A DNA stretch of 64,000 nt from Albugo candida (lineage: Eukaryota; Oomycota; Peronosporomycetes; Albuginales; Albuginaceae): the NCBI GenBank assembly GCA_905220665.1, contig CAJNAR010000161.1, positions 1-64,000 of the forward strand, in the 5' to 3' direction. Positions 48,851 through 58,242 of the stretch are shown piece by piece. Both the position numbers and the translations under genes were made by a program. How positions within the stretch are numbered: position 1 is the first letter of the stretch; every line of letters starts with the position of its first letter. The notes beneath the pieces are model-generated. The model saw only the letters and a list, made by a program, of their open reading frames with translations, was not told the origin of the DNA and did no database searches.

Positions 48851-50650
48851 ATGCTCGTCGCAATGCATTGTCGTCTATCGCGTCACTTCGGTGGCCATTT
48901 CTGTAGCTCCTGGACATATTTACGACCTACTCGTTTGCTTCCCATAATCTCCATCACCTCTTCTTCCCATACATATCATTCTACGCCTTCAGTTCAAGCA
49001 AAATCGCCCAATACTAACCGTGGAATCTCAACTGATATAATCTGCCATTTACGCGATGTCGGGGTCACAATTCCTGGTGGAAAGATGCTTTTCGATAATT
49101 TGGGAATGAACTTTATCCGTGGAGCGAAAATCGGTATTCTCGGGTCCAATGGAAGTGGAAAATCGACGCTATTGAAAATAATAGCTGGCGTTCGTCGAGA
49201 TTTCGATGGAGATCGATGGATCAAAGCCGAGACGCGTGTTGGCTACTTACCCCAAGAGCCCATTTTAGACCCATCCAAAACAGTGTATGAGAACATAATG
49301 GACGGCTTACAGCAGTGTCAAAGTCTCATGAACGCATTCGACAAAATATCAATTGATATGGGGGAACCAGACGCCGATTTTGATCGTTTACTGCAAGAAC
49401 AAGGAGATCTGCAAGAGCGTATCGATCAATTGGGATGCTGGGAATTATCTCATGAAATTGAACGAGCGATGCAAGCGCTTCGTGTGCCTCCAAAAGACTC
49501 GAGTGTGGTGACATTATCAGGTGGCGAACGTCGTCGAGTAGCGTTATGTCGTCTTCTACTTGAGAAGCCGGACATTCTCCTTTTGGATGAGCCTACAAAT
49601 CATTTAGATGCTGCATCGGTTGCGTGGTTGGAAGCATATCTGATGAATTATAAGGGAACTGTGATTGCTGTCACACACGATCGCTACTTTCTCGACAATG
49701 TTGTCGGGTGGATTCTCGAGCTCGATCGTGGGCAAACATTTGTGTATGAGGGAAACTATACCAAGTGGCTTGAGCAGAAGCAAAATCGACTCAACACTCA
49801 GCAAAAGAGCGATATCGTTCGTGCCAAACAGATCGCAAAGGAATTAGAATGGACGAGAACGCATCAAGGCAATAAGAAAGGGAATAAGGCTCGTGCTCGT
49901 AAACTACAAAGTATCGATGCAACACGTCAATCACGAATCACAGAAGGACAAATCGTGATTCCTAATGGCCCTCGACTTGGCTCCAAGGTCATACAAGTTC
50001 GTAATGTGACCAAACGTATTCCCGAAAACAATCGTATTCTCTTCCAAAAAGTCAATTTCGATATTCCTCCCAATTCGATCGTTGGAATTGTTGGCGGAAA
50101 TGGAACTGGAAAATCAACGCTTTTGAAAGTAATCGCTGGGATCGAAATGCCCGATGAAGGCTCCGTGGAATTAGGAAAGACTGTATCACTTGGCGTCGTG
50201 AGTCAAACTCGAGATGAATTGCATAGTCGAAAAACTGTGTACGAGACGATCTCGCAAGATAACGACATTGTGGTACTGGAAGGTGGAGAGCAGATACATG
50301 CACGTGCATATATTGCTGCTTTCAATTTGCGTGGTCCCATGCAGGAACGATACGTCTCGACACTGAGTGGTGGTGAGCGTAATCGTGTCCACTTGGCTCA
50401 AATGCTTCTTGGTGGTCATAATGTGATTCTGCTTGATGAACCGACGAATGATCTGGATGTGGAAACGCTTCGTTCTTTAGAGACGGCGCTGGTGGAAACG
50501 TTTGAAGGAGTAGCACTTGTCATTTCGCATGATCGATATTTTCTCGATCGGATTTGCACGCACATAATCGCATTTGAGACTGAAAAAGTACGCTTCTTTG
50601 ATGGGAATTATTCCGAGTATGAACGTGCGAAAATGTCAAAGAAAAAATAG
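48851..50650 (+). CDS. EttA-type ABC-F ATPase, probably mitochondrial
   Basis: A 599-residue soluble twin-ATPase of the ABC-F group, which acts on ribosomes and not as a transporter. The first nucleotide-binding domain has Walker A GSNGSGKST (residues 98-106), signature LSGGERRR (about 222) and Walker B LLLDEPTNHLD. The second has GGNGTGKST (about 414), LSGGERNR (about 504) and ILLDEPTNDLD. The linker carries IPNGPRLGSKVIQVRNV, close to the IPPGPRLG linker typical of bacterial EttA, which gates the first steps of translation. The first 55 residues are rich in Arg, Ser, Thr and His, with no acidic residue until about position 62. They look like a mitochondrial targeting leader. A role on mitochondrial ribosomes and a bacterial or organellar origin are inferred. 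The gene is intronless. Confidence 0.9.
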   Translation: MLVAMHCRLSRHFGGHFCSSWTYLRPTRLLPIISITSSSHTYHSTPSVQAKSPNTNRGISTDIICHLRDVGVTIPGGKMLFDNLGMNFIRGAKIGILGSNGSGKSTLLKIIAGVRRDFDGDRWIKAETRVGYLPQEPILDPSKTVYENIMDGLQQCQSLMNAFDKISIDMGEPDADFDRLLQEQGDLQERIDQLGCWELSHEIERAMQALRVPPKDSSVVTLSGGERRRVALCRLLLEKPDILLLDEPTNHLDAASVAWLEAYLMNYKGTVIAVTHDRYFLDNVVGWILELDRGQTFVYEGNYTKWLEQKQNRLNTQQKSDIVRAKQIAKELEWTRTHQGNKKGNKARARKLQSIDATRQSRITEGQIVIPNGPRLGSKVIQVRNVTKRIPENNRILFQKVNFDIPPNSIVGIVGGNGTGKSTLLKVIAGIEMPDEGSVELGKTVSLGVVSQTRDELHSRKTVYETISQDNDIVVLEGGEQIHARAYIAAFNLRGPMQERYVSTLSGGERNRVHLAQMLLGGHNVILLDEPTNDLDVETLRSLETALVETFEGVALVISHDRYFLDRICTHIIAFETEKVRFFDGNYSEYERAKMSKKK

Positions 50651-51484
50651 CAAAAATTAGATTTCTCCCTCAGGTGACCTGCTGGTTTTTATAGTGGCTG
50701 AAGAATCCGAAGATTAAAATAAGTTTACCGGTGGAATTGGCTTCGAAATCGACTTTTACTTCTTCGTTATGCTTTGGAATTTCGAGAAATCCATCTATCA
50801 ATACAGCGTTTTCTTGTGTCATTACAGCTCGATTTTGTGTGTGCGGGCTTTGTAGACATAGGAATTACTGTCTGATTATCAAACATAAACCTTCACAATC
50901 TCATGGTTGCCGAAATCTTCCAAAAGCGCACACAAAGGATCTATTATCGTATCAAAATTGTATTCTTGCAATGGACAATGTAAGAGAAGCATTGTGTATT
51001 GCGCATTCGGTCGAATTGAACTGTTGACTTGTCAACAGTAGGGAATCACTCTACTCGTCTCTTGATTGGAATCCTTTGATGCAAAACGATAAAGATGCGG
51101 TGGACTAAACGATGGCATTTGACTCGATGCAAAACCTTAATTCAGCATTGCGTCTGCATACATGAGATATGCTTAATTCGATTACATTTATAAGTTGGCT
51201 CTGATCATGAAATCAACATATCTCTCCGCACGCGCTAGACTATGAGAGAATTTCTACGCTCAAGCGATGAATAGGATCGTGGCGAGTGAGGCAATATTAC
51301 CAGTTCAGCAGTACTGTCAACGACACCATATCAGGTACTTACGGAACAAGAACAGTCTCGTGCGCAGATGATACGATATGGCAATCGCCGCAAGTTTCCA
51401 TGTGACTTTCGAGACCAGCCAATACTTCGAGTTGATCGATTTTGTATGGTCGTTAATTTTCGTTTTTTCGAGTTAGTTTGTCGC
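50651..51484. other. No confident gene
   Basis: Short frames only, for example a 98-codon plus frame at 50731-51027. The stretch would hold the C-terminal end of tryptophan synthase beta if the pseudogene at 51485-52490 were complete, but I see no recognisable piece. Confidence 0.5.
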
Positions 51485-52490
51485 TTAACGTGGCGGTGTT
51501 CTCTCTTCGCATGGAGCTATCGACTCCGTGACCATTGACTTGCCATTCCGCGCATAAGCTGTTTCGAGCGCAGATATGATACCTTCGAGTTGAGAGAAAT
51601 GATGGAATGCTTCGGCAGCTTTTTTGTCGCACTCACTGACATGATTGAAGATACACTGTGCCCGGGAAAACGTTGATCGGCAGGATCCCGTCTTGGTGCC
51701 GTGTAATACTGCCGTTGCTCCCTGAAAACGTGAATGAATACCGCAGGTATCTATTCCCTCTTCCCCTGCTTCCACGCCATATATCTCGACATGGTATCGC
51801 CAATGAATGGATGGAACATTTGAATTGTGTTGCCACCACTATCGACACATGCGACGATACTGTAGCATCCGGTAGGCGTCCGATCTCATCGAATGGCTAC
51901 ATATTATCACACTTTACAATTTTCAGATTGAGACAAAGCATTTGTACCTGAACTTTCGCTTCATATCCGATAACTGCCGCATAATAGTTGGAGGCCCAAT
52001 AGTCGATCCAATAACGTAATGTATTGCCTCGACATCGGCTACCCTGTCTGAGGTAGCCTCATTGACCGCATCTTTGAGTGTCTCTGATCCTGAGCGAATA
52101 GGGACGACTTTGGCACGTACCGGGCATTGTCCTATGAAAGACATTTATTAAATCCTTCTATGCGTTCAGGGTACAGTCTATATAGCCGAGAAGAAATGCA
52201 AATGAAGCGTTCTGAGTATCACAGTATCCCATATAAGCGGCACAGTCCAAGCCCAAGAGAGCACAAGCGGCTGCCGTAGCAAATCCGTGTTATCCAGAAC
52301 CGGATTCAACAAAAGCACGATGCTTTCCAAGTCCCTTTGCAAGAACGGCTTGAGCGATAGCGTTATAGATTCTATGCGCTCATATGCGATCAAAGCTCGC
52401 ATTTTAGCCATGGTTGCGCAACATTACAGTGTTTTGTGAGCCGTTCCGCAAAGTACAGACTAATAATGTAATTTTTCTTGCAAGCTTTGT
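51485..52490 (-). pseudogene. Tryptophan synthase beta pseudogene
   Basis: Fragments in the right order for the PLP enzyme that joins indole and serine to make tryptophan. ISLYFAERLTKHCNVAQPWL lies at about 52,470-52,410. The lysine region AHRIYNAIAQAVLAKGLGKH lies at about 52,378-52,320. ESGSG, then a TAA stop (52292-52290), then HGFATAAACALLGLDC lies at 52,306-52,240. AKVVPIRSGSETLKDAVNEA begins near 52,120, followed by VEAIHYVIGSTIGP. IYGVEAGEEGIDTCGIHS and TAVLHGTKT lie at about 51,785-51,700, and AFHHFSQLEGIISALE near 51,605. The normal AHK lysine that holds PLP is AHR (codon 52373-52371). The normal GAGQH has a stop in place of Q. The GGGSN phosphate loop is altered, and the pieces need several frame changes. 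I cannot tell whether an alpha domain was once fused. Confidence 0.85.
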
Positions 52491-52753
52491 GCTTGTACTA
52501 CGGTTTCTGCAACAAAGCATTCGCTTTGGACGAAAGTAGGCATTCAGTTCCGAGACAGGAGAATACACAATAGGGTGCATTGGTGCCGCGCAAGTGCCGC
52601 TCAGGTGTGTCGGTTTTTGTGGACGATACTTTGATGGTCATGTGGATCGATGGACGGACAAGAAACCACGCCCAGCGTGCTTTGTATTTCACAACATAAA
52701 CACTGAGAAAGAAGAGAACCTTATCAAGAGCATCACGTCCTGTGGTTTATTCT

Positions 52754-53599
52754 TTAAACTTTCAAAAGAACGTAACGAGGAATAGTGTGGTCAAAGCTGG
52801 ATCCGCTGATTTTATTTCGAATCCATGAGAAAAATGGTGTCGTTTTTTTCTTTTTCTTTTGCTCTGTCGATGCCAAAGCAACTTTATCTTCGAACGTCTT
52901 GTTTCCAATATGTACGTGAAACCTTTCGTCCTTTTTCAAAAAAGCGATAGTCAAGGGTTCCGATAATTCTGGTCCAATGACCAAAATCCAGTTCTGCGAG
53001 TCACCTCGCTCAATTGCTCTTGCTATTACCCTAAATTGCGTACCTTGTCTTAGGTTGAAGCTGACAAGGTGCTTATTCTTTTGTCTTCGGTGACGAGGAA
53101 GGCTAGGTGTGAGAAGTTTAGTTTTGTCACCGAGACGAAATTCGAGACTAGTGTACTTGAAAGTCCTTGCACCGTTAACAGTAACATTATCAAACTTTAC
53201 TGCCCAGTTTTCGGAAGCTGAGGCTTTCAACGCTATCGTGGAATGGAAATCTGGTTCATACGTAGTTGACAATGAAAGTTTATCGCCATGAAATGTGTAT
53301 CGGAACGTATCACAGTCTTTCCCTAGTTCGTCTGGACCGAGGTTGAGAATGGTATCTTGTTTGATAGAGGAAGCGACCTGACCCCACCAAAAATAATGAT
53401 CACAAAAATACTTTTGAGAACCATGTGCCTCGTTCAAGCTCAATTTGGATTCAAGTTTGAAGGAGCTTGCGTCTGAAGGTTTTATGCGCGTACATTGTGC
53501 ATCATTCCCTATGAAACATTTTTTCTCGCCCAGAAGGGAGCTTGAATAGAGGAGCACTTGTAGCAGCACCAAAAAGAAATGACGTAGTAGTGTACACAT
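52754..53599 (-). CDS. Secreted orphan protein, candidate effector
   Basis: A 281-residue single-exon protein. It begins with a short basic segment and a strong hydrophobic core (LRHFFLVLLQVLLYSSSLLG), a typical secretion signal with a likely cut after residue 24. The mature part starts EKKC and has cysteines near the N-terminus (KKCFIGNDAQCTRI) and at KYFCDHYFWW. It has possible N-glycosylation sites (NVTV, NKTF) and a lysine run (EQKKKKKT) near residue 245. I recognise no domain and see no RXLR-EER or CHXC motif, so a known oomycete effector class is not supported. A secreted host-interface protein is possible but inferred only from the signal peptide and lack of homology by eye. It lies just upstream of the tryptophan synthase pseudogene on the same strand. 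Confidence 0.7.
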   Translation of the reverse strand: MCTLLRHFFLVLLQVLLYSSSLLGEKKCFIGNDAQCTRIKPSDASSFKLESKLSLNEAHGSQKYFCDHYFWWGQVASSIKQDTILNLGPDELGKDCDTFRYTFHGDKLSLSTTYEPDFHSTIALKASASENWAVKFDNVTVNGARTFKYTSLEFRLGDKTKLLTPSLPRHRRQKNKHLVSFNLRQGTQFRVIARAIERGDSQNWILVIGPELSEPLTIAFLKKDERFHVHIGNKTFEDKVALASTEQKKKKKTTPFFSWIRNKISGSSFDHTIPRYVLLKV

Positions 53600-53771
53600 T
53601 TTTTGGAAGACAGGTTATTGAAAGTGGCAAAAATGGAATGCGAAGGGTATCGATGCCTCAAAGTCGGATCTACTCTACCACAGTGTCGTGAGCTTCAAGT
53701 ACCAATCACATATCATATTAAATCCACGTATGACTTCAACCCCTCAATTCATTTGCGGAACACGAGCGAAT

Positions 53772-53939
53772 CACATAAACGTTGCACTTTAAAGTGACTC
53801 GAATTAAAACTTGAGCCTATTATTAACCTCGTTTTGGTTCACGACACGATCAAAACACATAAACATTATACTTTTAAACTGACTCGAATAAAACCTCGAC
53901 GCTATTATGAATCTCGTTTTCATTCAACACAATAGCTCA
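53772..53939 (+). repeat. Imperfect tandem duplication, 84-bp unit
   Basis: Two adjacent copies starting CACATAAAC at 53772 and 53856. They share TGACTCGAATWAAAC, CTATTATKAA and CTCGTTTT blocks in the same order. No gene overlaps. Confidence 0.7.
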
Positions 53940-55624
53940 ACGAGGTCAACGCTTATGTAGCAGTATCTCTTAATACTGCTTCCACGAGCAACTGCGTTTT
54001 CTGCGACAACTTAATTGATCGCGACACAAGCTACAAACTGGAGATATATAAGCGCATATGTCTTGCACACAACCACAACGAAACACACGTTGTATCTCAG
54101 TATTACCGCCTTGTATCAAAATTGAGCTACACTGTATTCGATTTCAGCCTTCCTCCCTGCTTAATATATCACTAATCTCTTTCTGTGGCGCATTGGTAAG
54201 TAACCGGTGGATACACAGCGCATAAGATCAACAGTGAGAGCGACAATCTGTACACATGAACTCGGAACTTTTGCGTCACAACAATCGGAAGGGGTGATAT
54301 AAAAGGGATCAGATTCAAGGATATGTATGGAGTTTGATGTTGGAACACGCTGCGCTCTTAAGCGTGCATTATGGGTCAGTAACTTTCTCGGTCAGAATTT
54401 GAATGATCTTACTACAACAAGAATTCTAAGTCTTTTACACTGCGTTACTCATTCTTGCTTTGGGGATTCCATCACGAAACGTACCTGGAGAGGTGTTTAC
54501 AGCAATTGAGCAGTCAATGCTCCTGTTAGTGGATAGCGACTAATGTGCATCAGCGAATGTTTTTAAAAGCGGATGTTGCATGCTTCCATCGACTCCGGCC
54601 TCGTCGTATTTGCGCTTCCTATAGTCGCGTACGGTAAAAACGCATGGCTCGTACTTTGAATGCGCGTCTCTGTCTCCTGTTTATACTCAGAAGATCTTTT
54701 TGGTCTTGGCAATTGTCGGCACGAGCATATCCGTGTATCTGATGCAGTGAACTGTGGGCGCAACATTCTGGTGCGATTGAGAGTATTATACCGGTCATTT
54801 TCCTAACTGGTTGATGACTGTGTGTTTCGCCTGGGACAATTGATTCTCATAATCATTGTTAGTACTCAAAACGTCCTTTATTTCATACTTTGATGCCATT
54901 GATGTACTACCTACCCATCGCTATAAAGATGGTGCACTCGATGATACTATACTATACATGCAGCCACACATAGCATGAAAGTATCTCAGATGAAGAGCGC
55001 ATTGAAGAGACCAGCATAGTCATTAGCGTTGACAACGACCGTGGCTGATGCGTATAGAGCTCCATGAGTATACGTCCGTCGCCTCACTTTGGGCAACTGC
55101 ACGCTGATACAAATGGGCTTTTGTATCCAACCAGTACACAGTATACTAAATGCGTCTGTAGATTACACGCTACTCAAAAAGCTTGTACCAAGCGACTTTG
55201 GGCGTATTTGCTGGCGCTTCTTACGGCCACATCGTCCTACAGTCTCGTGCACGTTTGAGTGAATGCATTCTCATATCCGACTGCCCATTGCTGCTGCATA
55301 GAGTCTGTTTAATCGCGGTGTTGTGTATACTCATCTCACTCGTTTGAAACGATACAAACTGACATGTGAATATAACATCACATTTTTTTCCTGGCCAAAA
55401 GCATTTGTATGCAGCGTCACGCATACGTGCTTAACCCACACGCTCGTGGAAAATCGCTTATATCACGTGTAGTTGAATGATTCTAATCATTTTGTCGCCA
55501 TCCATTTTACCCAAGCACCCGATTTAACTTGACCGACTTGCGATCATCGTACTAGTCCAAATATCCCATTGAATCCGCTATTTTGTTCCACTCGTTGTAA
55601 CCTCGATACTTTGCGAGTAGATAA
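53940..55624. other. Intergenic region with no confident gene
   Basis: About 1.7 kb with only short frames on both strands (at most 67 codons) and no motif. It is the longest empty stretch in the gene-dense half. Confidence 0.5.
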
Positions 55625-56062
55625 ATGTCGTATTCAGCAGCTCGTGACGTCGACAATGAGATATTACAAAATCTGCTGAGCTTTTACCACGGACACAAAA
55701 TCGCCTCACATGGACCCGATTTAGCGTTCCATACAATTCGAGACGCATTTGGATTTGTATTGCTGAGCTCAGAACTCCGAGCATTGAGTTCGACCCCAAT
55801 TTCTCCACCAAGCCCTTTGACCCTTCCTATTGTCCTTGCGGACTTGTACGATCAAATACAAGGAGCTTTCATATTGGAGCCCTTAATGGAGCTTGATGAT
55901 GCTGGTGTCACATCCTTCCCGCTGAAACGAGATGGAAGACTAGCCGACCGAAACGGAGTATCAAAATATTGTGGTTGCCAATCTCTCATCCAAAGGCTCC
56001 ATCCGGCAATTCTCTCCAATGACTTTCATATAGTCAATCCTTTAAATAGCTTCCAACCGTAA
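55625..56062 (+). pseudogene. Degenerate class III cyclase domain fragment
   Basis: A 145-residue open frame that aligns with part of the cyclase domain encoded 1.5 kb downstream. NEILQNLLSFYHGHKIASHG corresponds to DAIMRNLLPRFCGYEIATRG, and AFHTIRDAFGFVL corresponds to AFHSIKNAVEYCL. The first metal-binding aspartate block (FxxTDIE) is missing upstream. The second metal aspartate is lost, GDAFQLAF being replaced by GPDLAF. The later glycine-rich blocks are not recognisable. It lies in the same frame as the membrane cyclase that follows, separated by a TAA and 60 bases. It could therefore be the relic of a first cyclase domain in a tandem enzyme, or a separate dead copy. It could not be catalytic. 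Confidence 0.6.
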
Positions 56063-56122
56063 CACTCGATCCCTTTCGCGTATTCCGAGAGCAATTGCAT
56101 GTGTTAACATCACACAATTGCA

Positions 56123-58035
56123 ATGATTTACACGCCATTGACTACTATCTTCTTTACAATCTCTTTTATCGCCATGTCCTTCCTCATCCGATCGATCTAT
56201 CCGTATCAAAGTACACTTTGGGAAGTTCTGGCAAGATTTTGTGCCAAGATAACTGCTTTTCGGACACGACTTTCATCGTTGGAACATGTGAGGAACGATA
56301 CCGAGGCTCAGGAGCCTACAGAGAGTCCAAACTCTTTGGTTTCGTTCCACGAAATGCAATCAAAATCGCAATTATCGACTTGCGATAAACAAAGCGATCG
56401 ACCTCGAGCGTCTTGCGTCCAATGGCTTTTTTTCTGGTTCTTTTTCTACTTGTGGATTTGGTCGGGATTTCGTGCTTTGTATTACATGACGTTCTGGTAT
56501 TATATCGCGTCACGGAACATGAATGATCCTATGCAGCTGCTGACGCAAAGGGAATTGGACTGTCTGGGACATTATGCTCTCTATCGCTCGAGTGCTTCCA
56601 GAATGTGGTTTCTCGTCACATTACAAGTCCTCTCCCTCGCGTCGCTGTTTGCTGCCGATATGATACTCTTCCCACTCACATACGAGCTCTCGCGTCTCAT
56701 ACGAAATCGAATGGATCGTGGGCCTGTAAGAGAGACTCGTCAAGTGTTTTTCTACTTTTACTGCGTCCATTCTATTCTGTTTGTATTCCTTCTGATTCAA
56801 ATCATACTCATCCTCGTGCGTCGTCAGTATCAAACGCACGCAGAGAATTGTACTACTGCTGTGTATCTCTTACAGTTTGCTGGATTGACGTATATGTTGG
56901 TGACACTTTTGTACCTGAGAAATCATCGACGAAATTATGAGGTCGTCCAGGGAGCATTCACTTTATCTCCGCTGTACTCGCGCTTGAAAGTGATGTTGTA
57001 TGTGCCTCCCATTCGCAGTGATTCTCTCCGCCCTTACAATAACTCTGTAGGCTCACGTACTCGATATTCACGTGTGTGTTCCAAATGTCGTATATCATCA
57101 CTCGATATGTTGGGGTCGCGGTGTTGGAGTACATTGGAATCACTTTGGTGTGCTTTAGTATCACTGGCTTGGCTATGGCGATCTGCATGGGCTGTAGTCA
57201 ATCGTGCGTGTTGACACTATTACGTCGTTATTTTCCATCGGATGTGCCACAGGATAATGTCGTTCATCCGTTTGGATCGACTCAATTACTTACGGGCGAA
57301 CGTGTCGCTGTAAAAGATCAGTGTGTTTTGTTGGAGACCAGAGACTCGATCGATCGAAACACAACGGATTGGGTATGGCCAGTGTTTGTATGCACGGATA
57401 TCGAGTCGTCCAGCCGACTTTGGGGTATTGGAAATGGAGATATTATGCAGGAAGCGACTCGGATACACGATGCGATTATGCGTAATTTGCTGCCTCGTTT
57501 CTGCGGGTATGAGATCGCTACACGAGGCGATGCATTCCAATTAGCTTTTCATTCTATCAAAAATGCAGTGGAGTATTGTCTCACAGTCCAATTAGAGTTA
57601 TTGCATGCGGTATGGCCCCAAGCACTTCACAATTTGATTCCTTCGACGAGAAGAGAGCGTATCGGCACAAGACGGCTTTTATTCTCAGGTTTGCGCGTAC
57701 GAATGGGAATTCACGACGCCCACAGCTCGGAAGGTGTTCTTATCAGAGACGTGCATCCTGTCACCGGGAAGACGATGTACACTGGAGTATCAGAATCGAT
57801 TGTGAATGAGGTCACCGATTTGGCGTGCGGAGGTCAAATTCTCATCGCTCAGCGTATTGCGTCGTGGTTGTGCACACACCACTCTGTTGTTTGTCCTCCT
57901 TTCCATTTGATTTGGTCGCGAAGGCATCGAATTATACACACAGACGACGTGGTGTTTAGTGAAGGGTTAGAATTGTATTCTGTGTTACCAAACTCTTTAC
58001 AAAAGCGACAAAAGTACTTTGGACGAGCGGAATGA
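56123..58035 (+). CDS. Membrane-anchored class III nucleotide cyclase
   Basis: A 619-residue protein in two exons, 56123-56997 and 57051-58035. The 53-base intron begins GTATGTGCC and ends AATAACTCTGTAG, in phase 2. Splicing fuses a multipass membrane part to a cyclase domain. Hydrophobic segments include TIFFTISFIAMSFLI, WLFFWFFFYLWIWSGF, FVFLLIQIILILV, YLLQFAGLTYMLVTLLYL, and AVLEYIGITLVCFSITGLAM across the splice. The domain begins FVCTDIESSSRLW (about residue 404), with a metal-binding aspartate. ATRGDAFQLAF (about 449) carries the second. GLRVRMGIHDAHSSEG and LACGGQILIA follow. The usual VNxAxR transition-state pair reads VNEVTD here, so the arginine is absent and activity may be low or need a partner. 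Choice of ATP or GTP cannot be decided by eye. It likely lies in the plasma or an internal membrane. Confidence 0.82.
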
Positions 58036-58242
58036 AAGACAGTAGCGGTGTGTAGCAGGGACGTAGCTGTTTATTGGGTGTTTGACAGAGCACAAGTAGT
58101 ACGAAAGGGAGGAATGGCGACGGATAGAATCCATCCATGGGAGGTGACATATGTGTAATATATCAATGTTAATGGAGTATTCATGTAATATCAATAATGA
58201 TGATATGTTGGTCCTGATCTTCATTCCGCACGATCATTGGTT

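Noticed and set aside
52754..53599. RXLR or CHXC effector assignment for the secreted protein
   Set aside because: Neither motif is present in the expected window after the signal peptide, so only a secreted orphan protein is claimed.
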